DNA from: Moorella glycerini
GTDB taxonomy: Bacteria > Bacillota > DSM-521 > Neomoorellales > Neomoorellaceae
DNA length: 64,000 nt
Assembly: GCF_009735625.1 (NCBI RefSeq)
Contig: NZ_CP046244.1
Span: forward strand, 682,001 to 746,000
Direction of reading: 5' to 3'
The notes under the pieces were generated by a model that had not been told where the DNA came from, did not search any database, and was given only the letters and a program-made list of their open reading frames with translations. How positions within the stretch are numbered: the first letter of the stretch is position 1; each line of letters begins with the position of its first letter. A program made the translations under genes and the position numbers. Shown here piece after piece: positions 8,212-17,187 of this stretch.

Positions 8212-8941
8212 ACTCAACCCCCTTACCAAAGTCGTCTGGTCCCTGGCCGTTATTACCCTGGCCTTTGTCTACCAGCAACCCCTGCCGCTCCTTGGCCTCT
8301 GGGCCTCGGTCCTGTCCGTCGCCCTGATTGGTAAAGTGTTGCGGGAAATCTTGCCCGCCATCCGGGGGCTGATCATCTTTGCCGCCATCTTTTTCCTCTT
8401 TCAGGTCTTTTTAATCGACGAGGGCCAAGTTGTTTTTACCCTGGTACCAGGCACCGGCATCGGCCGCATCACCGACGTGGGACTCAAGGCCTGCACCATG
8501 CTCGCTTTAAGGATGCTGGCCATGACTTCCACCATTCCCGTTCTCCTGGCCACCACCCCGCCCAAGGATATGATTGTCGCCTTTGTGGAAAAACTCAAGG
8601 TGCCCTATGTCTACGCCCTGATGCTGGTAACCTCTTTAAGGTTTATCCCTACCCTGCAGGAAGAATTGAGCCTGGTCATCCAGGCCCAGCGGGTCCGGGC
8701 CTACGACCTGGAAGGCCGCAATATTATCAAGCGCTTTCTGGCCCTCATCCCCCTGGCCCTCCCTCTCCTCCTCATGTCCGTCCAGCGGGCCCGGACCATG
8801 GCCATCTCCATGGAAACCCGCGCTTTTGGTGCCGGCCCCCGTACCAGCCTGCACACCTCGACCTTCCAGTTACTGGACATAGGGGTAATCTCTTCGTGCC
8901 TGCTCCTGACAGCCGTTCTGGCGGTTGTATCGCTACGTTAA
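8186..8941 (+). CDS. ecfT: ECF transporter transmembrane T component
   Basis: 251 residues with four to six membrane helices and the long cytoplasmic coupling helices typical of EcfT. The Ala-Arg-type coupling motifs appear as AQRVRAYDLEGRN (around residue 172) and SMETRAFGAG (around 211), which dock into the two ATPases. The N-terminal LHKLNPLTKVVW is the usual EcfT opening. The ATG at 8186 has a strong GGGGTGAGG just upstream and lies inside the preceding gene. It completes a dedicated EcfS-A-A-T transporter, unlike organisms where one shared module serves many S components. Confidence 0.88.
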   Translation: MPGKSFLHKLNPLTKVVWSLAVITLAFVYQQPLPLLGLWASVLSVALIGKVLREILPAIRGLIIFAAIFFLFQVFLIDEGQVVFTLVPGTGIGRITDVGLKACTMLALRMLAMTSTIPVLLATTPPKDMIVAFVEKLKVPYVYALMLVTSLRFIPTLQEELSLVIQAQRVRAYDLEGRNIIKRFLALIPLALPLLLMSVQRARTMAISMETRAFGAGPRTSLHTSTFQLLDIGVISSCLLLTAVLAVVSLR

Positions 8942-8956
8942 GATTATCCAGCCGGT

Positions 8957-9000
8957 AACGCATTAGCCCCGGTATTGTAACCGGGGCTAATGCGTTTTTT
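8957..9000 (+). terminator. Rho-independent terminator
   Basis: Long perfect stem AACGCATTAGCCCCGGT (8957-8973) with its complement (8980-8996), loop ATTGTA and a T run. It ends the tryptophan-transport operon. Confidence 0.92.
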
Positions 9001-9049
9001 GGCATCAGGTATTGGGCGAGTTTTAATGTAAAAGGATTTCGGGGATTCC

Positions 9050-9080
9050 TTGACTGGAGTTATTTTTCAAGTATATACTT
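9050..9080 (+). promoter_or_regulatory. Promoter and palindromic operator of the toxin-antitoxin pair
   Basis: TTGACT (9050-9055), 18-base spacer, TATACT (9074-9079). The -10 lies within the palindrome AAGTATATACTT (9069-9080), and CTTAAG repeats follow. This suggests autorepression by the antitoxin, as is usual for Phd-type proteins. Confidence 0.6.
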
Positions 9081-9126
9081 AAGGTAAACTTAAGTTCTAA
9101 CTAATGCCTTCTTGGGGGGAAACGCA

Positions 9127-9387
9127 TTGGAATTTGCCACCAGCAAGGAGCTACGTATTTATACTGGAAAGATATTAGAGAAGGTTAGGGCCGGGGAACG
9201 TTTTGCCATTACGCATCGGGGTAAGCCTGTGGCATGGCTAATACCCTTTGAAAATGACACTCCCGAAGAATTTTCCCCTCTTCCCTATCATGAGGCGTGG
9301 GCGGATATTGAACGGGCCCTGGAAGCCAGCGAGCCATATTATCCTGACTGGCACGAAGCTCTCAAGGAAAGCAGGCGGCAAAAGTGA
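9127..9387 (+). CDS. Phd/YefM-family antitoxin
   Basis: About 86 residues from the TTG at 9127, chosen because GGGGGGA lies 6 bases upstream; a TTG at 9112 would overlap that ribosome site. The N-terminal half matches Phd/YefM DNA-binding proteins (ATSKELRIYTGKILEKVRAGERFAITHRGKPVAWLIPF). The C-terminal half (acidic, Trp/Tyr-rich) would wrap the toxin. Its stop overlaps the start of the PIN-domain gene by four bases. Confidence 0.85.
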   Translation: MEFATSKELRIYTGKILEKVRAGERFAITHRGKPVAWLIPFENDTPEEFSPLPYHEAWADIERALEASEPYYPDWHEALKESRRQK

Positions 9388-9851
9388 TATTCGTAGATTC
9401 TGATGTATTACTAATCGACCTGCGCTATCGCCGTGACCCTAAGTATAAAGAAAACGCTGCTTTTTTAGCCGGGCTCAAGCATGGCAAGCAACAAGGTATT
9501 ACATTGATCTTCAATGTTTTAGAGGTATGTGGTATCCTATCCTATAACTTAAACGAGCAGCAGCTATTAAACCTTTACTGTCATTTGCCAACCCATTATA
9601 ACCTGCAAATTTACCCGCCCTCAAAGGAGTACCTGCCGCGCCTAACAGTAAAAAGTATCCTGGCGATCATAAGCAAAAAGGCCAGCTTTGGCGAGGCGCT
9701 GATTCTTTATACGGTACGAAACATGGGTCTACTGGTATCGCACTATGTTAGCTGGAATGCCAGGTATTTCCTCCAGCAGTTGTCCATACCAGCTTTGACA
9801 CCAGCAGAGGCCCTGGAAGCTGGAATTCTGAAAAATGCTTGCCCTGAATGA
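9384..9851 (+). CDS. PIN-domain toxin (VapC-like ribonuclease)
   Basis: 155 residues, GTG start overlapping the antitoxin stop. The first strand MIFVDSDVLLIDLRY gives the first metal-binding Asp. Glu in FNVLEVCG and Glu in FGEALIL are the next acidic positions. The last PIN motif is unusual: VSWNARYF has Asn where most VapC toxins have Asp, so catalytic competence is uncertain. Position after a Phd antitoxin supports a toxin role, probably cutting tRNA or other RNA. Confidence 0.8.
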   Translation: MIFVDSDVLLIDLRYRRDPKYKENAAFLAGLKHGKQQGITLIFNVLEVCGILSYNLNEQQLLNLYCHLPTHYNLQIYPPSKEYLPRLTVKSILAIISKKASFGEALILYTVRNMGLLVSHYVSWNARYFLQQLSIPALTPAEALEAGILKNACPE

Positions 9852-9917
9852 AAAAAGATTGCCCCGGCCGTATAACTATACCCTTTCCGGTAAAGGTTAA
9901 TTAAGGGGTGCCATTGC

Positions 9918-10370
9918 TTGGAAGAAAAGGACCTCATCCGCAGCCTTAACTGGTTCTACAGCCTGGAAATCGAGCAGGTAGACCTCTATAAGAGCCAGGC
10001 CCGGGCAGCAACGGACATTTACCTGCGGCAGGTGCTGACCCGGGTAGCGGCTATGGAACAGGAACACGTCATCAACCTGGAAGCGGAAATCAGCCGCCGC
10101 GGCGCCACCCCGACCCGCCTGGGAGCCATCATTGCTCCCCTCCTGGGGGTAGCAACCGGGACCATCCTCAACTGGACCAATACCCGCACCCTCCTCTGGG
10201 CCAACATTACTTTAGAAGAAAAGGCCATGGCTGACTACAAACGGCTAATCCTGAAAGTTGCCGAAAAATCTCTTTTTAACCTCCTCTGGAGCCACCTCAT
10301 TGATGAAGACCTGCATGCCGCTTGGTTCAGCAATAAGCTGAAAGAGCTGGACCGCCTGGCCCTGCATTAA
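9918..10370 (+). CDS. Ferritin-like di-iron domain protein
   Basis: 150 residues, mostly helical. The metal-binding Glu/His pattern of the ferritin-like superfamily is visible: LEIEQVDLY, AAMEQEHVIN (ExxH), LEEKAMADY and IDEDLHAAW. It resembles the COQ7/rubrerythrin-like branch. A glycine-rich hydrophobic stretch in the middle (LGAIIAPLLGVATG) suggests membrane association. TTG start after GGGG. It lies just upstream of an Rrf2 regulator and cytochrome bd genes, so a role in oxygen or peroxide defence is plausible but inferred. Confidence 0.7.
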   Translation: MEEKDLIRSLNWFYSLEIEQVDLYKSQARAATDIYLRQVLTRVAAMEQEHVINLEAEISRRGATPTRLGAIIAPLLGVATGTILNWTNTRTLLWANITLEEKAMADYKRLILKVAEKSLFNLLWSHLIDEDLHAAWFSNKLKELDRLALH

Positions 10371-10390
10371 CAGGATGGTAATAGAAAAAC

Positions 10391-10450
10391 TTGACAGGAA
10401 AAATAGGATGAGTTATTATTACTATAAACTATACCAAATGAATATACTTT
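10391..10450 (+). promoter_or_regulatory. Promoter and Rrf2 operator of the regulator gene
   Basis: TTGACA (10391-10396), 17-base spacer, TATTAT (10414-10419). Overlapping the predicted start point is AAACTATAC-N7-ATATACTTT (10426-10450), which recurs before cydA. The position suits repression by the product of this gene. Confidence 0.75.
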
Positions 10451-10469
10451 AGACTGGAAGTAATTTTAC

Positions 10470-10892
10470 ATGCGCTTAAACCAGGCTACCGATTATGCCT
10501 TCCGCGCCGTCCTGTACCTGGCGAAACTGGAACCAGGCACCATTGCCGAAGCCCAGATGATTGCTTCCCGCGAAGAGATCCCCATGCGCTTCTTGCTTAA
10601 AATCATGCGTTCCCTGGTGCAGGCCGGGATAGTGCAATCCTACCGCGGCGTCAGCGGCGGTTTTTCCCTGGCCCGGCCGGCCCGGGAAATTACCCTGCTG
10701 GATGTCGTCGAAGCTGTAGAGGGACCGGTCAGCATTAACCGCTGCCTCCTGGACCAGGAGTACTGTAATAAACACGGTACCCCTTACTGCCCGGTACACC
10801 GGGCCCTGGGCTCAGTCCAGGACGCCCTGCGCCGGGAGTTGGAGCGTTACAACTTCGCCGAACTAGCCGGGAAAACTTTAGTAAAGACTTGA
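10470..10892 (+). CDS. Rrf2-family regulator, probably iron-sulfur
   Basis: 140 residues, winged-helix Rrf2 fold beginning MRLNQATDYAFRAVLYLA. Three cysteines at 92, 99 and 107 (RCLLDQEYCNKHGTPYCPVH) sit where IscR/NsrR proteins bind an Fe-S cluster, so oxygen, NO or redox sensing is likely. It lies directly upstream of cydA and shares an operator motif with it, which suggests it controls itself and the cytochrome bd operon. Confidence 0.87.
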   Translation: MRLNQATDYAFRAVLYLAKLEPGTIAEAQMIASREEIPMRFLLKIMRSLVQAGIVQSYRGVSGGFSLARPAREITLLDVVEAVEGPVSINRCLLDQEYCNKHGTPYCPVHRALGSVQDALRRELERYNFAELAGKTLVKT

Positions 10893-10913
10893 AAGGAGGG
10901 ATTATTTTCAAAT

Positions 10914-10938
10914 AAACTATACTATTTGGGTATACTTT
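10914..10938 (+). promoter_or_regulatory. Second Rrf2 operator, upstream of cydA
   Basis: AAACTATAC-N7-GTATACTTT, a near-perfect inverted repeat 28 bases before the cydA start. It has the same spacing as the copy upstream of the Rrf2 gene. Confidence 0.75.
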
Positions 10939-10966
10939 GATGTATTTTGAGGGGAGGAGAAAAGTT

Positions 10967-12352
10967 ATGGATGCACTCTTGCTGGCCAGGTGGCAGTTCG
11001 GGATTACCTCGGTTTACCACTTCCTCTTCGTCCCCCTGACCCTGGGACTATCCGTCCTGGTGGCCATCATGGAGACCATCTATGTACGCACTGGTGATGA
11101 AACTTACAAGAACATGGCCCGCTTCTGGGGCAGGCTCTTCCTCATCAACTTTGCCATGGGCGTGGTGACCGGTATCGTCCAGGAGTTTCATTTCGGCATG
11201 AACTGGTCCGAATACTCCCGTTTCGTCGGGGATATTTTCGGCGCCCCCCTGGCCGTAGAAGCCCTGGCCGCCTTTTTCCTGGAATCCACCTTTCTGGGCC
11301 TGTGGCTCTTTGGCTGGGATAAGCTGCCTAAAGCCCTCCACGCCGCCTGCATCTGGCTGGTGGCCATCGGCACCAACCTTTCCGCCTTCTGGATCCTGGT
11401 GGCCAACTCCTTTATGCAGGAGCCGGTGGGCTATGTCTTGCGTAACGGCCGGGCCGAGATGACGGATTTCTTTGCCCTGCTGACCAACCCCCATGTCCTC
11501 TATCAATTCCCCCACACCGTCCTGGCCGGCTTTGTGACAGCCTCCTTTTTCGTCATGGGGATCAGTGCCTACCACCTCCTGCGGCAAAGCCAATTAGAGC
11601 CCTTCCGCCGTTCCTTCCGGCTGGCTTTGATAACGGGCGTCATCAGCAGCCTGCTGGTGGCGGCCGTCGGCCACTTCCAGGGCCAGTACCTGGTCAATGC
11701 CCAGCCCATGAAGATGGCGGCGGCCGAAGCCCTGTGGGAAAGCGCCGGCCCGGCCCCCCTGGCCCTGGTGGCCCTGGTTGATGCAAAAGACCAGACCAAT
11801 ACCTTCGAGATTAAGATTCCCGCCCTGGCCAGTTTTCTTACCTATAACAGCTTCCAGGGCGAGGTTAAAGGCCTGAAGGATCTCCAGGCCGCGGCAGAGG
11901 CCAGCTACGGCCCCGGCAATTATATCCCGCCGGTCACAACGGTCTTCTGGAGCTTCCGCCTGATGGTCGTCGCCGGGCTGTGGTTAATTTTACTGTCCCT
12001 TTACAGCCTGTACCTCTGGCGGCGGGGGCGGCTGGAAGAAAAGCCCCTGGTCCTCAAGGCCCTCCTCTGGAGCATTCCCGTGCCCTATCTCGCCAACACC
12101 GCCGGCTGGTTGATGGCCGAGATCGGCCGCTATCCCTGGATTGTCTACGGGCTGCAGCGAGTCGAGGCGGCCGTTTCGCCCGGGGTATCCGCTGCCGCTA
12201 TTTTGACGACCCTGGTGGTCTTTACCCTGCTGTACGGGGTCCTGGCGGTAGCCGACGTCTACCTCCTGGCTAAATACGCCCGGCAGGGTGTTGAGACAAC
12301 TCCTGCCACCAGGATGTTAGATAATTCCGGGGAGGTATCATTATGGATCTAA
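10967..12352 (+). CDS. cydA: Cytochrome bd oxidase subunit I
   Basis: 461 residues from the ATG at 10967, which follows GGGGAGGAG; an upstream in-frame ATG lacks such a site and lies beside the operator. About nine membrane helices. RWQFGITSVYHFLFVPLTLGLS holds the heme b595 His. HFQGQYLVNAQPMKMAAAEALWES and the GRYPWIVYGLQR motif (quinol oxidase) are present. The Q-loop is short, as in Gram-positive enzymes. It oxidises quinol and reduces oxygen to water in the membrane. Its 3' end overlaps cydB. Confidence 0.95.
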   Translation: MDALLLARWQFGITSVYHFLFVPLTLGLSVLVAIMETIYVRTGDETYKNMARFWGRLFLINFAMGVVTGIVQEFHFGMNWSEYSRFVGDIFGAPLAVEALAAFFLESTFLGLWLFGWDKLPKALHAACIWLVAIGTNLSAFWILVANSFMQEPVGYVLRNGRAEMTDFFALLTNPHVLYQFPHTVLAGFVTASFFVMGISAYHLLRQSQLEPFRRSFRLALITGVISSLLVAAVGHFQGQYLVNAQPMKMAAAEALWESAGPAPLALVALVDAKDQTNTFEIKIPALASFLTYNSFQGEVKGLKDLQAAAEASYGPGNYIPPVTTVFWSFRLMVVAGLWLILLSLYSLYLWRRGRLEEKPLVLKALLWSIPVPYLANTAGWLMAEIGRYPWIVYGLQRVEAAVSPGVSAAAILTTLVVFTLLYGVLAVADVYLLAKYARQGVETTPATRMLDNSGEVSLWI

Positions 12353-13347
12353 CTATCCTCTGGTTTATCCTGGTAGCCGTCCTTTTTGCCGGCTTCTTTT
12401 TCCTGGAGGGCTTTGACTACGGCGTCGGTATCCTGCTGCCCTTCCTGGGGAAAAGCGATAGGGAGCGCCGCGCCATCATCAACAGCATCGGCCCCTTCTG
12501 GGACGGCAACGAGGTGTGGATGCTCACCGCCGGCGGGGCCATGTTTGCCGCCTTCCCCCACTGGTACGCCACCCTTTTCAGCGGCTTTTACCTGGCGTTA
12601 TTCCTTATCCTCGTCGCCCTGATCGTGCGCGGGGTAGCCTTTGAATTCCGCAGCAAGGATGACCGCCCGGCCTGGCGTAACTTCTGGGACTGGATGCTTT
12701 TCCTGGGGAGCCTCTTGCCGGCCCTCCTCTGGGGCGTGGCCATGGCCAACCTGATCCGGGGCGTACCCATTGACGCCCGGATGCAGTATGCCGGTACCTT
12801 TTTCGATCTCCTTTCCCCCTACACCCTGCTGGGGGGCTTGACCTCTCTTCTCCTTTTCACCCTGCAGGGGGCACTTTTCCTGGCCCTCAAAACCGGGGAT
12901 GAACTGCCGGAGCGCGCCCGGCAGGCGGGGTTAAAGATAGGTACCGGCGCTGTGGCGGCCCTCCTCCTGCTGCTAATTATGAGTTACCGGGAAACCGATA
13001 TTTTTACCCGGCCGGTAGCGGGAATCTCCTTCTGGGGCGCCCTGGTAACCCTTCTCCTGGCCTGGTGGTTGCTCAGCTCCCGGAGCTACGGCGGGGCTTT
13101 TATCTTAAACGGTCTGGCCATCCTCCTGGGCACTGCGGCTCTCTTTGGCGGCCTCTTTCCCCGGGTGATGGTTTCCAGCCTGAATCCCCGGTGGAGCCTG
13201 ACCATTTACCAGGCCTCCTCCAGCCCCTATACCCTTAAAGTTATGACCATCGTCGCCCTCACCCTGGTACCGGTGGTGCTCCTTTACCAGGGCTGGACCT
13301 ACTGGGTCTTCCGCCAGCGGGTTAAGGCCAGAAACCTGGAATATTAG
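12343..13347 (+). CDS. cydB: Cytochrome bd oxidase subunit II
   Basis: 334 residues, eight or nine membrane helices. Family landmarks: FFLEGFDYGVGILLPFLG near the N-terminus, FWDGNEVWMLTAGGAMFAAFPHWYA, and RGVAFEFR. It forms the heterodimer with CydA. It starts inside the 3' end of cydA, so the two are translationally coupled. In an acetogen or other strict anaerobe this enzyme mainly removes traces of oxygen. Confidence 0.95.
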   Translation: MDLTILWFILVAVLFAGFFFLEGFDYGVGILLPFLGKSDRERRAIINSIGPFWDGNEVWMLTAGGAMFAAFPHWYATLFSGFYLALFLILVALIVRGVAFEFRSKDDRPAWRNFWDWMLFLGSLLPALLWGVAMANLIRGVPIDARMQYAGTFFDLLSPYTLLGGLTSLLLFTLQGALFLALKTGDELPERARQAGLKIGTGAVAALLLLLIMSYRETDIFTRPVAGISFWGALVTLLLAWWLLSSRSYGGAFILNGLAILLGTAALFGGLFPRVMVSSLNPRWSLTIYQASSSPYTLKVMTIVALTLVPVVLLYQGWTYWVFRQRVKARNLEY

Positions 13348-13433
13348 CGGTGAAAAACGGGAGGCCTGCTGGAACTGGCTGCAGCAACTACTTATAAGGG
13401 CTATCCAGGACTCTCCGGCTAGGGGCAGAAGAT

Positions 13434-16400
13434 ATGATGCTGGATAAAGATTTAATGCGCGAGGCCGGGAAGGTCCGCTCCCACCTGGCCCTTACGGTGG
13501 GGCTGGGAGTGGGGGCCGGCCTCCTGGCCATTTTACAGGCCAGCTACCTGGCCCGGGTGGTGAACGGGGTCTTCCTGGCAGGGCAGGACCTGCGTGGTGT
13601 CTGGCCCTGGCTCATGGCCCTCCTGGGGATTATTTTCTTGCGGGCGGGCCTGGCCTGGGTTGGGGAGGTGGCGGCCCACCGGGCCGCGGCCCGGATCAAA
13701 TATGACCTGCGCCGGCGCCTGGTGGGCCACCTGCTGGCCCTGGGGCCGGTACCTTTAAAGGATGAGCATACCGGGGAACTGGTCAACGTCCTGGTGGAGG
13801 GTGTTGAGGCCCTGGAGGCCTATTTTGCCCGCTATTTGCCCCAGCTGGCCCTGGCGGCCCTGGTGCCCCTCCTGGTCCTGGGCTTTGTCTTCCCCCTGGA
13901 CCTGCTTTCCGGCCTGCTTCTCTTTTTCACTGCCCCCCTGATCCCCCTGTTCATGGTCCTCATCGGCAGGCGGGCAGAAACCCTCAGCCAGCAGCAGTGG
14001 CAAACTTTAAGCGGCCTGAGCGCCCACTTCCTGGATGTCTTGCAGGGCCTCCCCACCCTGAAAATTTTCGGCCGCAGCAAGGCCCAGGCCGAGGTCCTGG
14101 CCCGCCTCAGTGACCGTTTCCGGTCCACCACCCTGGGAGTGCTGCGGGTGGCCTTTCTCTCGGCCCTGGTGCTGGAACTCGTAGCTACCATCAGCACCGC
14201 CCTGGTGGCCGTTACCGTGGGACTGCGCCTGGTTTATGCCCGGATACCCTTTAATGAAGCTCTCTTCCTTTTGCTGGTAGCCCCGGAATTCTACCTGCCC
14301 CTGCGGCTCCTGGGCAGCCAGTTCCATGCCGGCCTGGCCGGCGTCAGCGCTGCCCGGCGGATCTTTGCCGTTCTGGATATGGCAGGCCCTTATACTACCC
14401 CGGCCACAGCGGTAGCGGGCGTGACGGTTAAATCCCCGGCTAATGGCACGGAAACAGGAAATCTCCCGGAGGGCAGGGGCAACCAGGCGCTGCAACCGGG
14501 ACTGCATATTGTCCTGGCAAGGGTTCATTATGTCTACCAGGATAGAGACCGGCCGGCCCTGGAGGATGTCTCCCTGGAACTCCGCCCGGGGGAAAAGGTG
14601 GCCCTGGTGGGTCCCAGCGGCGGGGGGAAAAGCACCATCGCCCACCTGCTCCTGCGTTTCCTGGAGCCCGGCCGGGGACAGATTACGGTCAACGGCCTTC
14701 CTTTAAACCAGATCCCCCTGGAGGAATGGCGCCGGCAGGTGGCCCTGGTACCCCAGCATCCCTACCTTTTCTGCGGTACTATAGCCGACAATATCCTCCT
14801 GGGACGTCCGGATGCCTCGCGGGAGGAAGTGGTGGCAGCGGCCCGCCTCGCCGGGGCCCACGAGTTCATTGCCGCCCTGCCCCGGGGCTATGATACGCCC
14901 GTTGGTGAACGGGGGCTGCGCTTGAGCGGCGGCCAGGCCCGGCGCCTGGCCATTGCCCGGGCCTTCCTTAAAGATGCCCCCCTGTTAATCCTGGACGAAG
15001 TTACCGCCGGCCTGGACCCTGCCGGTGACCAGGTAATCCAGGCAGCCCTGGAACGCCTGATGGAGGGCCGCACGGTACTGATTATCGCTCACCGCCTCAG
15101 CACCGTCTACCGGGCGGACCGCATCGTGGTCCTGGCCTCCGGCCGGGTGGTAGAAACGGGGCGACACGAGGACCTCATGGCGCACCAGGGTGCCTATTAC
15201 CGCCTGGTCACGGCCTTTCATTGTGCGGCCGGAAGGTCTGTTGCCCGGGATGAAGGGCCTGGAAGTACGCCTGCCCCTGACCCACAGAGCTGCGCCACCA
15301 TGTACCGGCGGATAAGCCCTACCTCTCTTAAGCGGAGAACTACCACCGCCGGTACCTTCATCCGCCTCCTGGGTTTAATAGCACCTTTCTGGAAATCCAT
15401 CCTTGGGGCCACCCTGCTGGGCTTTTTCACCGTGGCAAGCAACGTCGGCCTCATAGCTACCGCTGCCTTTCTCATTGCCAGCGCCGCCCTCCACCCGCCG
15501 GTTTTAGACCTCATGCTCCCCATCGTCGGGGTGCGCTTTTTTGGTATCTCCCGCGCCGCCAGTCGCTACCTGGAACGTTATGTCAACCATAGCGTAACCT
15601 TGCACATCCTCAGCCGGCTGCGGGTTTCCTTTTACCAGGCCCTTGAACCCCTGGCCCCGGCCCGGTTACCGGACCACCACAGTGGTGACTTACTGAGCCG
15701 GGTCGTGGCCGATGTGGCGACCCTGGAAAACTTTTATCTCCGCGTCCTGGCCCCGCCCCTGGTGGCCCTGCTGGTAATGGTGGCAGTTTTCGTTTTCCTG
15801 GCCCATTTTGCTGTCAAGCCGGCCCTGGCCTGGCTGTTATTTTTCCTTGGGGCCGGCATCATTGCGCCCCTGGGCCTGAAGGCTGCTGGCCGGAGTGCAG
15901 TCCGGCAGCAGGGGGAGGTGCGGGCGGCCCTTAACGCCGCCCTGGTGGATACCGTCCAGGGCATGCCTGAAATCCTGGCCTTCGGCCGCGCCAGGCAGCA
16001 GCAGGAACGCATCGCCGCCTTGAGCCAGGAACTGCTGGTTCTCCAGGGCCACGAGGCCTGGAGGACCGGGCTGGCAGCCGCCCTGACAGGCTTGGCCATG
16101 AACCTGGCCCTGTGGTCGGTCCTGGGGCTGGCCATCCCCCTGGTGGACCACGGCCAGCTGGACGGTATCTACCTGGCCATGCTGGCCCTGGGGGCGGCCG
16201 CTAGCTTTGAGGCCGTCCTGCCCCTGCCTATGATCTTTGAGCACCTGGAGGCAAGCCTGGCCGCAGCCCGGCGGCTCTTCGCCCTTACCGATACCCGGCC
16301 TGCCGTCCAGGACCCGCCCGGCCCCGCACCACAGCCAGCGGGATACCACCTGCAGATAAAAGGACTGCGCTTTCGTTACGCCCCGGGAGAACCCTGGGTC

Positions 16401-17078
16401 CTGGACGGCATCGACTTTACCCTGCCCGAGGGCGGCCGGCTGGCCATTGTCGGTCCCAGCGGGGCCGGAAAAAGCACATTAGTAAATCTGCTCCTGCGCT
16501 TTTGGGATTACGAGGAAGGGTCCATCCGCCTGGGGGGACACGAACTCAAGGCCTATCCCCAGGAAGAGCTGCGGCGCCTGGTAGCTGTAGTTTCCCAACG
16601 CACCCATCTCTTCCATACTACCATTGGCGAAAACCTCCTGCTGGCCAGGCCCGGCGCGAGCCAGGAGGAGATCCGGCAGGCCGCGCGGCAAGCCCGGCTG
16701 CACGAATTTATCCAGAGCCTGCCCCGGGGATATGACACCTGTATCGGTGAAGAGGGACTGAAACTCTCCGGAGGCCAGCGCCAGCGCCTGGCCATTGCCC
16801 GCGCCCTTCTGAAAAACGCCCCCATCCTGGTGCTGGATGAAGCCACCACCGGCCTGGACCCGGTAACTGAGGAGGAAATAATGCAGGCTATCTACCGTTT
16901 AATGGCCGGCCGGACCACCCTGATCATAACCCACCGCCTGGCAGGCCTGGAGGCCATGGATGAGATCCTGGTCCTGGATAAGGGACGGGTAGTCCAGCGG
17001 GGACGGCATGAGGAGCTTCTCCGGCAAGAAGGGCTTTACCGCCGGATGTGGGAGCTGCAGCACGAAGTATTACTTTAG
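13434..17078 (+). CDS. cydDC: Fused CydD-CydC ABC exporter for cytochrome bd assembly
   Basis: 1214 residues: two complete half-transporters in one frame. First half (about 1-600): six membrane helices, Walker A GPSGGGKST near 393, signature LSGGQARR near 497, Walker B LLILDEVTAGLD. Second half (about 640-1214): six helices, Walker A GPSGAGKST near 1006, signature LSGGQRQR near 1111, Walker B ILVLDEATTGLD. The linker (about 600-640) is hydrophilic. CydDC proteins export thiols or handle heme needed for cytochrome bd assembly. Most bacteria encode CydD and CydC separately; fusion is known in some Gram-positives. It lies 86 bases after cydB in the same operon. Confidence 0.93.
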   Translation: MMLDKDLMREAGKVRSHLALTVGLGVGAGLLAILQASYLARVVNGVFLAGQDLRGVWPWLMALLGIIFLRAGLAWVGEVAAHRAAARIKYDLRRRLVGHLLALGPVPLKDEHTGELVNVLVEGVEALEAYFARYLPQLALAALVPLLVLGFVFPLDLLSGLLLFFTAPLIPLFMVLIGRRAETLSQQQWQTLSGLSAHFLDVLQGLPTLKIFGRSKAQAEVLARLSDRFRSTTLGVLRVAFLSALVLELVATISTALVAVTVGLRLVYARIPFNEALFLLLVAPEFYLPLRLLGSQFHAGLAGVSAARRIFAVLDMAGPYTTPATAVAGVTVKSPANGTETGNLPEGRGNQALQPGLHIVLARVHYVYQDRDRPALEDVSLELRPGEKVALVGPSGGGKSTIAHLLLRFLEPGRGQITVNGLPLNQIPLEEWRRQVALVPQHPYLFCGTIADNILLGRPDASREEVVAAARLAGAHEFIAALPRGYDTPVGERGLRLSGGQARRLAIARAFLKDAPLLILDEVTAGLDPAGDQVIQAALERLMEGRTVLIIAHRLSTVYRADRIVVLASGRVVETGRHEDLMAHQGAYYRLVTAFHCAAGRSVARDEGPGSTPAPDPQSCATMYRRISPTSLKRRTTTAGTFIRLLGLIAPFWKSILGATLLGFFTVASNVGLIATAAFLIASAALHPPVLDLMLPIVGVRFFGISRAASRYLERYVNHSVTLHILSRLRVSFYQALEPLAPARLPDHHSGDLLSRVVADVATLENFYLRVLAPPLVALLVMVAVFVFLAHFAVKPALAWLLFFLGAGIIAPLGLKAAGRSAVRQQGEVRAALNAALVDTVQGMPEILAFGRARQQQERIAALSQELLVLQGHEAWRTGLAAALTGLAMNLALWSVLGLAIPLVDHGQLDGIYLAMLALGAAASFEAVLPLPMIFEHLEASLAAARRLFALTDTRPAVQDPPGPAPQPAGYHLQIKGLRFRYAPGEPWVLDGIDFTLPEGGRLAIVGPSGAGKSTLVNLLLRFWDYEEGSIRLGGHELKAYPQEELRRLVAVVSQRTHLFHTTIGENLLLARPGASQEEIRQAARQARLHEFIQSLPRGYDTCIGEEGLKLSGGQRQRLAIARALLKNAPILVLDEATTGLDPVTEEEIMQAIYRLMAGRTTLIITHRLAGLEAMDEILVLDKGRVVQRGRHEELLRQEGLYRRMWELQHEVLL

Positions 17079-17123
17079 AAAAAGCCCGGGGACTGCCTTG
17101 ATATGTCGCTCCCCGGGTGAAAA

Positions 17124-17157
17124 TAATCGGCCAGCTTAAGCTCTGGGCTGATTTTTT
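17124..17157 (+). terminator. Terminator of the cyd operon
   Basis: AATCGGCCAG...CTGGGCTGATT imperfect stem followed by TTTTTT, between the cyd operon and the convergent kinase gene. Confidence 0.7.
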
Positions 17158-17187
17158 CAGCCTCTGCCGAGGCTGGACAGTTAGCCC

